From: Anaerolineales bacterium
GTDB lineage: Bacteria > Chloroflexota > Anaerolineae > Anaerolineales > E44-bin32
DNA: 64,000 bases
Direction of reading: 5' to 3'
NCBI GenBank assembly: GCA_029210945.1
Contig: JARGGH010000005.1
Location: 1 to 64,000, forward strand
The notes under the pieces were generated by a model that worked only from the letters and a program-made list of their open reading frames with translations, ran no database searches and was not told where the DNA came from. Position 1 is the first letter of the stretch, and each line of letters begins with the position of its first letter. Positions 47,693 through 57,356 of this stretch are shown here, piece by piece. Made by a program: the position numbers and the translations under genes.

Positions 47693-50476
47693 ATGGCATC
47701 CAAACCTCGTTTGTTCCTGATTGATGGGCATGCGCTCGCTTATCGCACCTACTACGCGTTAACAGGCGCGGGCGGTGGCGATCGCTGGCTCACAAAATCT
47801 GGCGAACCAACGGCGGGCACCTACGGTTTCACTTCGGTGCTCTTGAAACTGCTCGAGGAGGAAGAGCCGGAATACCTGGCCGTCTCGTTCGACACCGGGC
47901 GAACCTTCCGCGATGATCTCTACGATGAATACAAGGCCACCCGCGAGAAGATGCCTGACGACCTGCGCCTGCAGATTGAGCGCATCCGGGAGGTCGTAAA
48001 TACATTCGGGATCCCAATCCTTGAAGCGGAGAATTACGAAGCCGATGACGTGCTGGGGACGATCGCGCGGCAGGCTGCTGAAAAGGATATCGAAGTTGTC
48101 ATTCTCACCGGCGACCGCGATCTGCTCCAACTGGCCTCAGAGAACGTCATCATCAGGCTGGCTGGCCAGAAGCTATCCGAGGCAGTCGATTACGGTCCTG
48201 AGGAAGTCCGCAGTCGTTATGAACTGGACCCGGAACAACTCATCGACCAAAAAGCGCTTATGGGAGATTCAAGCGACAACATCCCGGGCATCCGCGGCAT
48301 CGGGGAAAAGACCTCGCTTAAGCTGCTCAAGGAATATGAAGATCTGGATGGCATTTATGCACACCTCGAACAGGTGGCCACCCGCTATCGCAACATGCTC
48401 GAAGACCAGCGCGAGCAAGCTTACCTGAGCCGTGAGCTTGGCAAAATTGTGACCGACGTCCCGATCGAATTTAACCTTGAAGCCTGCCGAGCAGCGGGAT
48501 ACGATCGCGACGCGATCGCCGACCTTTTTCGTGATCTTGAATTCCGCACACTGCTCAATCGCATTCCTGGCGTGGAGGAGCTCGAGCAGGGGGGACAAAT
48601 GAACCTCTTTGTAAGCGCCACTGATCAGACCACAGAAGCTCTGGTCGAAACCATCACAGTGCAAGATGAAGAATCACTATCCAACTTACGTGAGAAGCTC
48701 AAACAGGCGGATTTGATCGCTTTCGATGTTGAGACGACGAGTACCGACCCGATGCAAGCGGAGCTCGTCGGGATTTCGGTCGCCATAACCCCAGAGGAAG
48801 GCTATTACATCCCCACCGGTCATGCCGGTAACCACGACGGCGGCAGCCAGCTTCCGCTTGGAAGGGTTCTTGACAGCCTGCGTGAATCTTTCACGGATCC
48901 GGATGTACCGAAGATCGGGCACAATCTAAAATACGACTACCTGGTTCTCGCCAGGTACGGCCTGGAAGCCGAACCGCTGGCTTTCGATACGATGATTGCC
49001 GAATGGCTCTGTGACCCGGCTTCTCGCAACCTTGGTTTGAAGAGCCTCGCCTGGGTGCGATTGGGGCTCGAGATGACCGAGATCAGCGAGCTCATCGGTC
49101 GCGGCCGCAGCCAGCGCACGATGGCTATGGTGACCATTGAGGCAGCCGCGCCCTATGCCGCTGCCGACGCTGCCATCTGTCTGCGCTTGAAACCTGGGCT
49201 CGAAGAGGAGCTCAAGAGCAAAGAACAGTGGGAGCTGTTTAACAATGTTGAGATGCCACTCGTGCCCATCTTAGCCGGGATGGAGCGGGCCGGGATCAGA
49301 TTAGACACCGGATTTCTTGACCAACTTGCTGGGACCATGCAGTCACGGCTCGATGAGATCGAAACCGAGATCTTTGAGATCGTCGGGCATGAATTCAACA
49401 TCAACTCGACCCAGCAGCTCTCCACTGTGCTTTTCGACGAACTCAAACTGGCGCCTCCTGACCGGACCCGGAAGACAAGCTCGGGGTTTTATTCCACCGC
49501 AGCTTCCGTGCTTGAGGAATTGAAAACACAGCATGAGATTGCGGCGCTGGTTCTCGAACACCGCGAAATTGCCAAACTCAAGTCAACCTATGCCGATTCA
49601 TTCCCCGACCAGGTGAACCCGGAAACCGGGCGCGTGCACACCTCCTACAATCAGACGGGATCGGTCACCGGTCGGCTCGCTTCTTCAGACCCTAATTTGC
49701 AGAATATCCCGATCCGTACAGAATTGGGGCGCGAGATCCGTAGAGCTTTTGTTGCCGATCCCGGAAACGTTCTGCTGAGCACCGACTACTCTCAGATCGA
49801 ACTGCGCATCGTTGCCCATATCGCAGAAGATACGGCGATGATCGAGGCTTTCCTCAATGACCAGGATATTCACGCTGCCACCGCCGCGGCGATTTCCGGC
49901 ACAGCGCTTGAAGACGTCACACCCGATCTGCGCCGCAATGCTAAGGCGATCAACTTCGGGTTGATCTACGGGATGAGCCCTTACGGTCTTACACGGACCA
50001 CAAATCTCACCCTCGCGGAAGCCGAGAACTTCGTGCAGGCCTACTTCGAACGCTTTCCAGGCGTCAAAAACTACCTGGACCAGGTCCGGGAACGTGTGAT
50101 CGTAGATGGATACGTTTCCACACTGCTGGGTCGCCGACGATACTTTCCCCAGTTGGAGCAGAGCTCAAGCGTCAACGAAATGGTCCGCTCCCGGGCGCTG
50201 CGCGAGGCGATTAACGCGCCTATTCAGGGAACCGCCGCGGACATCATCAAGCTCGCTATGCTTGATCTCCCCGAAGAACTTGAAAAATCCGGTTTGAAGG
50301 CGACGATGCTGCTGCAGGTCCATGATGAACTTGTCTTCGAGTGCCCATCTGGTGAACTGCACGCGACCGCGGATCTGGTCGAGAAGGTCATGCAGAAGGC
50401 TTATGAGCTCGACGTTCCATTAAAGACCGATACGAAGTTCGGTGAAAATTGGGCTGATATGAAGCTTCTTGAATGA
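47693..50476 (+). CDS. polA: DNA polymerase I
   Basis: Full-length (927 residues) with all three domains. The 5' nuclease (about 1-300) starts PRLFLIDGHALAYRTYYA with GDRDLLQLAS and GIRGIGEKTSLKLL. The 3'-5' exonuclease (about 325-510) retains its acidic residues in AFDVETTSTDP, IGHNLKYDYL and YAAADAAICLRL, so proofreading is likely active. The polymerase domain has STDYSQIELRIVAHI, RRNAKAINFGLIYGMS and LLQVHDELVFE. CAGGAGA precedes the ATG, and TACAAT at 47654-47659 is a possible -10. Confidence 0.98.
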   Translation: MASKPRLFLIDGHALAYRTYYALTGAGGGDRWLTKSGEPTAGTYGFTSVLLKLLEEEEPEYLAVSFDTGRTFRDDLYDEYKATREKMPDDLRLQIERIREVVNTFGIPILEAENYEADDVLGTIARQAAEKDIEVVILTGDRDLLQLASENVIIRLAGQKLSEAVDYGPEEVRSRYELDPEQLIDQKALMGDSSDNIPGIRGIGEKTSLKLLKEYEDLDGIYAHLEQVATRYRNMLEDQREQAYLSRELGKIVTDVPIEFNLEACRAAGYDRDAIADLFRDLEFRTLLNRIPGVEELEQGGQMNLFVSATDQTTEALVETITVQDEESLSNLREKLKQADLIAFDVETTSTDPMQAELVGISVAITPEEGYYIPTGHAGNHDGGSQLPLGRVLDSLRESFTDPDVPKIGHNLKYDYLVLARYGLEAEPLAFDTMIAEWLCDPASRNLGLKSLAWVRLGLEMTEISELIGRGRSQRTMAMVTIEAAAPYAAADAAICLRLKPGLEEELKSKEQWELFNNVEMPLVPILAGMERAGIRLDTGFLDQLAGTMQSRLDEIETEIFEIVGHEFNINSTQQLSTVLFDELKLAPPDRTRKTSSGFYSTAASVLEELKTQHEIAALVLEHREIAKLKSTYADSFPDQVNPETGRVHTSYNQTGSVTGRLASSDPNLQNIPIRTELGREIRRAFVADPGNVLLSTDYSQIELRIVAHIAEDTAMIEAFLNDQDIHAATAAAISGTALEDVTPDLRRNAKAINFGLIYGMSPYGLTRTTNLTLAEAENFVQAYFERFPGVKNYLDQVRERVIVDGYVSTLLGRRRYFPQLEQSSSVNEMVRSRALREAINAPIQGTAADIIKLAMLDLPEELEKSGLKATMLLQVHDELVFECPSGELHATADLVEKVMQKAYELDVPLKTDTKFGENWADMKLLE

Positions 50477-50666
50477 ATTGGTGTTGTAATTAACACCGAA
50501 AACATGTCTGAACGCCGCATTTTGGGAGCCGGCTGACTGGCCTTGTTCATGCATCTAGAATCGGAAAGAATGTGCTTCAGTTCAGAAAGAAATCGGGGCC
50601 CGGGGCGGCCGGATCGAGACTATGCTATACTCGCCTCGCTACCCCAATAGATAAGCTACGGACACA

Positions 50667-53000
50667 ATGACAGAGCGTCAGCAGCACTTCGAGGAATCAA
50701 TGCGTTTAGGCCACTCCGCTGCCTGGGATTTGGAGTGGGATAAAGCCATTGGCTTCTACCGCAAAGCGCTGGCATTAAGCCCCGATCATCCGGGCGCGCT
50801 CACCAGCCTTGGCCTCGCCTTGCTGGAATCAGAGCAGTATCAGGAAGCGCTCAAGATCTACCAGCACGCGGGCAAACTTTCACCGGAAAACCCGATACCG
50901 ATTGAGAAGATCTCAGAAATTCTCGAGCGGCTCGGAAAGATTGATGATGCCGTCGCACGCCGCAAGGCAGCTGCCGACCTGCACATTAAGCAGCACAACG
51001 CAGAGCGTGCCATCGACAATTGGTCGCACATCGCACGCTTACAGCCCAATAACCGCTCCAGCCGGGCAAAGCTAGCCGAAGTTTACGATCGTCTCGGACG
51101 CAAACGGGAAGCGGTCTATGAGTACCTCGCCCTCGCTTCGATCCTCCAGAAAGAGGGCAAGATTGACCGCGCGATCGAAGCGGTCCAACGGGCATTGCGC
51201 ATCATTCCGGGAGAGAAAGAAGCCGCCCAGGCATTGCGCAAACTCCAACAGGGCGATCAACTGCCTGCTCCGCTCGAGCCGCGCGGGGCGACTGCGCCCC
51301 TGCGGATGAAAGATGTGCGGGATTTCCTTAAATCCGAGGACGATGAAATTGAGGTCGAGGACAGTCAGCAGGCAGACCCTGAAGCCGTCGCTCAAACCAG
51401 GGCGTTGACGATCATTGCCGGACTCGTCTTCGAGGACCAATCCGATGATGAGCAGGGCGACTCCTCCCCGGCGGAATTGTCCGATCTGACGGAAGGGCGC
51501 ATTAGCCTGGAACGCAAGCAGATCGGCCAGCCGCGCATGCTGCATTATCTCGGCCAGGCGATCGACCTCCAGACGCACGGCAATCAGCGCCAGGCGGTCA
51601 GTGAGTACGAACGGGCCATTCAAGCCGGACTTGATCATCCAGCGGTGCACTACAACCTCGGCATCCTGCTCAAGAATCTCGAAGAACGGGACGAAGCCGC
51701 CAAGCATCTCAGCCTCTCGCTCGGACACCCTGAATTGGACCTCGGAGCGAATCTGGCGCTGGGGCGGCTCGCCCGCATCAAAGAGGATCTGCCCGAAGCA
51801 GCCCGCCACCTTTTGCAAGCACTGCACAAGGCGGACAGTCTCTCCATCGACGAAAGCCAATCCAGCCAGCTCACCCAGCTTTACGACACTATTCTCGCTT
51901 CACTCAATGAGGGAGACGAGGATTCGCTTTCAAAGATCGTCGAGAACACTCTGAATTTCCTGAGCGGACCAGAGTGGCTGGAACGTCTGCGACAGGCGCG
52001 CCGCTCCTTGGCATCTGGCAGCGATGGCGCCGCACTGGTGCCGATCGCCGATATGCTCGCCGTCGGCGGCACAGAAAAAGTGCTCAAATCCATCGGGCGT
52101 ATTGATGACTTTATGAACCGCGGCCTGCATCTTGTTGCCCTCGAAGAGGCGATGCTGGCGATGGACTACGTTCCCAGCTATCTGGGATTGCACTTCCGCA
52201 TCGCTGAGATCCTGATCCAGCGCGGAAACACACCCGGAGGGATGACAAAACTCCGCACGATTGCCCGCGCGCATAAAGTCCGTGGGGAGATCTCTCAGGC
52301 CGCAACAATTTTCAAACGCATCATCCGGCATTCACCGATCGACATCAGCGCCCGCAAACAGCTCATTCACCTGCTCGCCCAGCAGGATCGTGTTCAGGAA
52401 GCGCTCGAGCAATATATTGAACTGGCCGACCTGTACCGGCAAATGGCGGAAATCGATAACGCCCGCATCGCCCTCCAGGAAGCGCTCGCGCTCACCCAGC
52501 GCAGCGCGGTGGATCGCGAGTGGCGCATCCGGCTGCTTAACCGCATCGGAGACATCGATCTTTCGCATCTCGACTGGCGTGAAGCACTGCGTATTTTCGA
52601 GGAGGTCTGTGAGCTTGATCCTGATAACGAGAGCGCCCGTTTACAGGTCATCGATCTCAATCTCCGCCTGGGCCAGGAAAACGAAGCCGGCAAGGCGCTG
52701 GACCAGCAGCTTGAACACCTCGTTCAATCCGATCAATCGAAGGAAGCGCTCTCATTGATCGAGGACCTCGCCCGCGAGTATCCCGGCAAACAGATCCTGC
52801 ACTCAAGGCTCGCCAGAGCCTACCGGGCTGCCGGTCGCAAGGCCGACGCGATCGCACAATATGATGCGCTCGGAGAAATTCAACTAGATGCCGGGCAGAC
52901 CACGGAAGCTGCCCGGACGATCGAGACGATTATCAGCCTCGACCCTCCGAATATCGAGGGCTATCAGGAATTACTGCGCAACATCAAGAATGATCAGTAA
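50667..53000 (+). CDS. Large TPR-repeat protein
   Basis: A 777-residue soluble protein without signal peptide, composed of tetratricopeptide-like repeats: N-terminal AIGFYRKALALSPDHPGALTS, then KIDRAIEAVQRALRIIPGEK, VSEYERAIQAGLDHPAVHYN, and a C-terminal set from about 500 on. An acidic linker (about 215-265) separates the blocks. Likely a protein-protein scaffold. A TATACT -10 box lies at 50626-50631. It is followed within 30 bases by cdaA, so it probably heads the cdaA-ybbR-der run. The gap 50477-50666 holds only this promoter and a small hairpin. Confidence 0.8.
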   Translation: MTERQQHFEESMRLGHSAAWDLEWDKAIGFYRKALALSPDHPGALTSLGLALLESEQYQEALKIYQHAGKLSPENPIPIEKISEILERLGKIDDAVARRKAAADLHIKQHNAERAIDNWSHIARLQPNNRSSRAKLAEVYDRLGRKREAVYEYLALASILQKEGKIDRAIEAVQRALRIIPGEKEAAQALRKLQQGDQLPAPLEPRGATAPLRMKDVRDFLKSEDDEIEVEDSQQADPEAVAQTRALTIIAGLVFEDQSDDEQGDSSPAELSDLTEGRISLERKQIGQPRMLHYLGQAIDLQTHGNQRQAVSEYERAIQAGLDHPAVHYNLGILLKNLEERDEAAKHLSLSLGHPELDLGANLALGRLARIKEDLPEAARHLLQALHKADSLSIDESQSSQLTQLYDTILASLNEGDEDSLSKIVENTLNFLSGPEWLERLRQARRSLASGSDGAALVPIADMLAVGGTEKVLKSIGRIDDFMNRGLHLVALEEAMLAMDYVPSYLGLHFRIAEILIQRGNTPGGMTKLRTIARAHKVRGEISQAATIFKRIIRHSPIDISARKQLIHLLAQQDRVQEALEQYIELADLYRQMAEIDNARIALQEALALTQRSAVDREWRIRLLNRIGDIDLSHLDWREALRIFEEVCELDPDNESARLQVIDLNLRLGQENEAGKALDQQLEHLVQSDQSKEALSLIEDLAREYPGKQILHSRLARAYRAAGRKADAIAQYDALGEIQLDAGQTTEAARTIETIISLDPPNIEGYQELLRNIKNDQ

Positions 53001-53030
53001 ACCGCAGCAAAAGGCATCAGGAACCCTAAC

Positions 53031-53906
53031 GTGGCCGATTTTCTACAAGAGCTGAGTTTTTTCTTCCAACGCTTCGATTGGCTGAGCGCCATCGATGTCG
53101 CTCTGGTTACGTTGGTTGTGTTCTTCTTGCTGCGGCTTTTGAGAGGTACGCAAGCGGTCGTGCTGCTGCGCGGGATGATTGTGCTCATCATCACCATCGC
53201 GCTGCTGACCAGTATGCTCAATCTTCCCGCGTTTACCTGGCTGTTGAACAACTCTCTGCCTGCACTGTTGGTCGCCATTCCGGTGATTTTCGCACCCGAG
53301 ATACGCCGCGCCCTGGAGCGCCTGGGGCGTACCGGTAGGATGTTCAGCGTATCGAGCAGCCCCGATCAGGTTGAACATCTGATCGATACGATCGGCACCA
53401 CTGCCCAGCGCTTGTCCGATCGCCGCTACGGTGCCCTGATCGTCATCGAACGGGAGATTCCGCTCGAAGAGTATAAGGACACCGGTGTACGTCTGGATGC
53501 GGAGCTGACGCCCGAACTGCTGCTGCAAATCTTCCATATCAACACTCCGCTGCACGACGGAGCGGCGATCATCCAGGAAGGTCGCATTGCCGCCGCGGCA
53601 TGCGTCATGCCGCTTTCCTCCAGCGGTACGCTTACCCGCACACCTGAGCGTCAGATGGGATTACGGCATCGTGCCGCGCTCGGCATCAGCGAGGTGAGCG
53701 ATGCCGTTTCTGTCGTCGTGTCCGAGGAGACCGGAGGTATCTCGGTGACGCATAACGGCAGGATCATTCGCCGGCTGGATCAAGCCCGCTTACGCAATAT
53801 CCTGACGGCCTTCTTCCGGCCACGCACCAGCAGCCGACTGCCCGCCTGGCTCGAACGGTTCTTTGTCCGGCAGAACCGGTTGTTCTCTGGCACGATCGGG
53901 GAATGA
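53031..53906 (+). CDS. cdaA: Diadenylate cyclase CdaA
   Basis: Membrane-bound c-di-AMP synthase (291 residues). Three N-terminal membrane helices (about 20-85), a coiled linker, and a DAC domain with the catalytic motifs NTPLHDGAAII and MGLRHRAALGISEVSDA, plus SEETGGIS. A GTG start is used. In many bacteria cdaA is followed by its regulator ybbR (cdaR) and glmM; here ybbR follows but glmM does not. Confidence 0.96.
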   Translation: MADFLQELSFFFQRFDWLSAIDVALVTLVVFFLLRLLRGTQAVVLLRGMIVLIITIALLTSMLNLPAFTWLLNNSLPALLVAIPVIFAPEIRRALERLGRTGRMFSVSSSPDQVEHLIDTIGTTAQRLSDRRYGALIVIEREIPLEEYKDTGVRLDAELTPELLLQIFHINTPLHDGAAIIQEGRIAAAACVMPLSSSGTLTRTPERQMGLRHRAALGISEVSDAVSVVVSEETGGISVTHNGRIIRRLDQARLRNILTAFFRPRTSSRLPAWLERFFVRQNRLFSGTIGE

Positions 53907-53917
53907 GGCGCTAAATC

Positions 53918-55180
53918 ATGATCGGTTGGCTGCGCGAGAACCTCGGGACACTATTTCTGGCCTTTATCCTCTCCATCAGCGCGTGGGTCGCTGCGATCAG
54001 CGCGGAAGATCCGCTGCAGCAGCAGGTCTTCCTAGAGCTCGTGCCGATCGAATACCGCGATCTTCAATCCGGGCTAACGATTGTCGGTGATCTTCCCCAG
54101 GAAGCCGAAGTGACAATCCGGGCACCCTCCTCTGTGTGGCGCAATCTCTCCCAGCAAGACCTCGCGATCTACGCAGACCTCGCCGGCCTTGAAGCTGGCG
54201 TTCACCGCGTGCAGATCGAGGGAGATATCGACCAGCGTGCCACACAGATCACCGAAATCTCGCCGGGATCCGTCTCCGTCACGATCGAGCCGCTGGCCAC
54301 AAAGCAAGTCGATATTCGCGTGATATTAACCGGAGAACCCGGCGCGGACTACGCCGCTGATGAACCGGTCCTCGAAATCGAACAGATCACGCTCAAAGGA
54401 CCCCGCAGTGCGGTCGATGATGTCGAATCAGCCCAGATCAGAATCGACTTAAATAATCGCCAGCGTTCCATCGACCAACAATTTCCACTCACCCCGGTCG
54501 ACGCTCAAGGAAATCCAGTCGAAGGTGTCGAGCTAGAACAAGAGAGCGTGAGTGTCCAGCTTCAAATCACCAAGCGCGAGAACATCCGCCGCCTGGTCGT
54601 CGTACCCATCGTTGAGGGGCGCGAGCAGCTGGAAGAGGACGGCTACTACCGCCTGACACGGATCAGCGTGGATCCGACGGAGGTTGCGGTATTCTCCGAG
54701 GACCCTGTTGCGCTCGAAGCGCTGCCGGGCTTCATCCAGACAGAGCCGTTGAACATCGCCAATCTGACAGAGGATCAGACCAGGACGGTGGCCCTTGATT
54801 TGCCGGAAGACTTCACTCTGGTCGGCGTCCAGAGTGTTGATATGACCGTAGAAATTGAGACGGTTGAGACCTCGATCGTGCTCACGCGTCCAGTTCAAAT
54901 CGCCAACCTCGGTTTCGGCCTCTTTGCCTATCCTTCCCCTGAGGAAGTGTCAATCATCCTCACCGGACCGAAAGTGATCCTTGATCAGATTACTTCCGAG
55001 CAGGTGAAAATTGTTGTTGACCTTGAAGATCTCTCGATAGGGGTCTATCAACTCGATGTTGAAATCTCTGACGTTCCCGACCAGGTATCATTCGAAGAAC
55101 CAAATCCGCCTGTGATCGAGGTTGAGATCACCTTCACGCCACGCCCCACACCAACCGCAACATTCCAACCCGAATCTTGA
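53918..55180 (+). CDS. YbbR/CdaR-like regulator of diadenylate cyclase
   Basis: A 420-residue protein with one N-terminal helix (TLFLAFILSISAWVAAI) and extracytoplasmic YbbR repeats (for example EVTIRAPSSVWRNLSQQDL, EIEQITLKGPRSAVDDVE, EVSIILTGPKVILDQI). It ends in a Thr/Pro tail. CdaR modulates CdaA activity in Firmicutes; the same role is inferred from the 11-base spacing to cdaA. Its stop is 4 bases before der. Confidence 0.9.
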   Translation: MIGWLRENLGTLFLAFILSISAWVAAISAEDPLQQQVFLELVPIEYRDLQSGLTIVGDLPQEAEVTIRAPSSVWRNLSQQDLAIYADLAGLEAGVHRVQIEGDIDQRATQITEISPGSVSVTIEPLATKQVDIRVILTGEPGADYAADEPVLEIEQITLKGPRSAVDDVESAQIRIDLNNRQRSIDQQFPLTPVDAQGNPVEGVELEQESVSVQLQITKRENIRRLVVVPIVEGREQLEEDGYYRLTRISVDPTEVAVFSEDPVALEALPGFIQTEPLNIANLTEDQTRTVALDLPEDFTLVGVQSVDMTVEIETVETSIVLTRPVQIANLGFGLFAYPSPEEVSIILTGPKVILDQITSEQVKIVVDLEDLSIGVYQLDVEISDVPDQVSFEEPNPPVIEVEITFTPRPTPTATFQPES

Positions 55181-55184
55181 ACCG

Positions 55185-56600
55185 ATGAATCCGCGCCCCG
55201 TCGTCGCCCTGGTTGGACGTCCCAATGTAGGAAAGTCCACACTCTTCAACCGGCTCGCCGGCGAACGCCTGGCGGTCGTCGACGCCACCCCGGGAACCAC
55301 GCGCGACCGATTGGTCGCAGAGGCGGAATGGAACGGGGTGGTATTTGACGTCGTCGATACCGGCGGAATTGATCCGATGGCAATGAGCCGGGGCGAACCG
55401 CTTTCCGTGGGTTCGGCTGAGTACATCGATCATATCCGGACCCAGGCAGAGATAGCCACCCGGCATGCTGATGCAATCATTTTTATGGTCGACGTGACCA
55501 GTGGTGTGACCTCAGCCGACGAGGAAGTCGCCAACATCATCCGCCGCATGCAGCGCCGTAAAGATGGCGAGCTCCAGCCTAAGGTGCTGCTCGCCGTCAA
55601 CCGCTGCGAGAATGAGCAGCGGCGTGCCGAGGCTTCACAATTCTACGAGTTGGGCATGGGAGACCCACAGCCAATTTCCGCGCTGCATGGTACCGGCACC
55701 GGCGACCTATTAGATGAACTGATCGTCCTCATCGCACCCAGTGGCCCCGGTGAAGAAACTGAGGAGAGTGATCTGGGGATCGCGATTGTCGGGCGGCCAA
55801 ATGCGGGCAAGTCCAGCCTGCTCAACAAGCTGCTCGGCGAAGAACGTGTGATCGTCTCACCGATTCCCGGCACGACCAGGGACGCTGTGGATACCCGTTT
55901 GGTTTACGAAGACAAAGTCATCACGTTGATCGACACCGCTGGGATCCGCCGCCGTGGGAAGATCGAGCCTGGTGTCGAACGGTATTCTGTCATGCGGGCG
56001 CTGAAGGCGATCGAACGGGCCGACGTGATCTTGCTGATCATCGACGCCGTGCGCGGCGTGACCGCACAAGACACGCATATCGCCGGGATGGTCCTCGACA
56101 AGACCAAGAGCGTGGTGGTCTTGATCAACAAATGGGATCTAATCGCTAAAGACACGTATACGATGGATGAATATACACAGCACGTGCGCAGCATGCTTAA
56201 TTTCCTCGACTATGTGCCCGTGCTCTTCATATCAGCCAAAACCGGGCTGCGGGTCCATAAAGTCTTGCCGCTGGCGATCGATGTCCAGGAGCAGCGCTTC
56301 GTTCGCATCCCAACCGGTGAGTTGAACCGTCTCCTCCAAAAAGCGCTCGCCGCGCACGCCCCTCCGACAAGAAAAGGGCGGCGCCTCAAGTTCATGTTCG
56401 CCAGCCAGGTCCGGACAGATCCGCCCACCTTTCTCTTTCACGTCAATGACCCGGACCTGGTCCATTTCACCTACGCGCGCTACCTGGAGAACCGGATCCG
56501 TTCCGAATTTCCATTCGTGGGCACGCCGATACGGCTCTCATTCAGGCCGCGCTCGCGGGATGATCGACCGGGAGGCAAATCCTCCGCAAAGCGAAGTTAA
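55185..56600 (+). CDS. der: Ribosome-assembly GTPase Der (EngA)
   Basis: Double GTPase for 50S subunit maturation (471 residues). First G domain: GRPNVGKST and DTGGI; second: GRPNAGKSS, DTAGIRRRGKI, NKWD. The C-terminal KH-like domain has RRLKFMFASQVRTDPPTFLFHVN. The start MNPRPVVALVGRPNVGKS is the family start; an upstream in-frame extension overlaps ybbR and is rejected. A putative lepB promoter overlaps the stop codon. Confidence 0.96.
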   Translation: MNPRPVVALVGRPNVGKSTLFNRLAGERLAVVDATPGTTRDRLVAEAEWNGVVFDVVDTGGIDPMAMSRGEPLSVGSAEYIDHIRTQAEIATRHADAIIFMVDVTSGVTSADEEVANIIRRMQRRKDGELQPKVLLAVNRCENEQRRAEASQFYELGMGDPQPISALHGTGTGDLLDELIVLIAPSGPGEETEESDLGIAIVGRPNAGKSSLLNKLLGEERVIVSPIPGTTRDAVDTRLVYEDKVITLIDTAGIRRRGKIEPGVERYSVMRALKAIERADVILLIIDAVRGVTAQDTHIAGMVLDKTKSVVVLINKWDLIAKDTYTMDEYTQHVRSMLNFLDYVPVLFISAKTGLRVHKVLPLAIDVQEQRFVRIPTGELNRLLQKALAAHAPPTRKGRRLKFMFASQVRTDPPTFLFHVNDPDLVHFTYARYLENRIRSEFPFVGTPIRLSFRPRSRDDRPGGKSSAKRS

Positions 56601-56627
56601 AATCATTGCGCCCTGCATGTTATAATC
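56598..56627 (+). promoter_or_regulatory. lepB promoter, probable leaderless start
   Basis: TTAAAA (starting at the der stop codon), 18 bases, TATAAT; the lepB GTG start lies 7 bases after the -10 box, and no ribosome-binding site is visible. Confidence 0.6.
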
Positions 56628-56634
56628 ACGTGCT

Positions 56635-57237
56635 GTGAACGAGACACCGATGATCACCCCCTCACCGCCGGAATGGGGCGAATCCCAAATATCCACCGGC
56701 ACCAGAATCAGGCAATTCCTGGGCGAAGTCTTCCAAACTGTTCTCATCGCCGGCTTGCTGTTTCTGGCCGTCAACCTGCTGACCGCTCGCATCCGGGTGG
56801 AGGGGATCAGCATGGAGCCTAACCTCCACGAAGGACAGTTTGTCATCGTCAACCGCCTTGCCTACCGGTGGGATTTACCCAGCCGCGGCGACATCGTCGT
56901 TTTTCGTTTTCCTCTGAACCCCGATCGTCGTTTCATCAAACGGGTCATCGGTCTGCCCGGCGATCATGTCTCAATCGAATCCGGTCAGGTCTTTGTCAAC
57001 GACAAAGCGATCAACGAACCCTACCTTACCGTGACGCCACGCTACAGCGGTGAATGGATCATCGGTGACGAGGAGATCTTTGTCCTGGGCGACAATCGCA
57101 ATAACTCGTCTGATTCGCAGAACTGGGGCGCGCTGCCACTCGGAAATATCATCGGTAAAGCGTTCATAATCTACTGGCCTCCTGCTGAAGCCGGCATCAT
57201 CCCCCACTACGATCTGGCGATCGCCTCCCAGGGCTGA
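56635..57237 (+). CDS. lepB: Signal peptidase I
   Basis: Membrane serine protease removing Sec signal peptides (200 residues). N-terminal anchor helix (VFQTVLIAGLLFLAVNLL), catalytic serine in GISMEPNLHEGQ, catalytic lysine in RRFIKRVIGLPGDHV, and the box E motif LGDNRNNSSDSQNWG. It uses a GTG start directly after a -10 box. Confidence 0.95.
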   Translation: MNETPMITPSPPEWGESQISTGTRIRQFLGEVFQTVLIAGLLFLAVNLLTARIRVEGISMEPNLHEGQFVIVNRLAYRWDLPSRGDIVVFRFPLNPDRRFIKRVIGLPGDHVSIESGQVFVNDKAINEPYLTVTPRYSGEWIIGDEEIFVLGDNRNNSSDSQNWGALPLGNIIGKAFIIYWPPAEAGIIPHYDLAIASQG

Positions 57238-57356
57238 AACTGATCTGTACCTCCCCCCGGCCAAAAAGTACGCTTGTCCCCGCTGTTGATTTTGCGCTAC
57301 TATAGGGGGACGTAGAATCATACAAACGTCACAACCACTTACTTCCGGCTGATAAT

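Noticed and set aside
51072..51860. Minus-strand frame of 262 codons
   Set aside because: Antisense to the TPR-repeat gene; no independent support.
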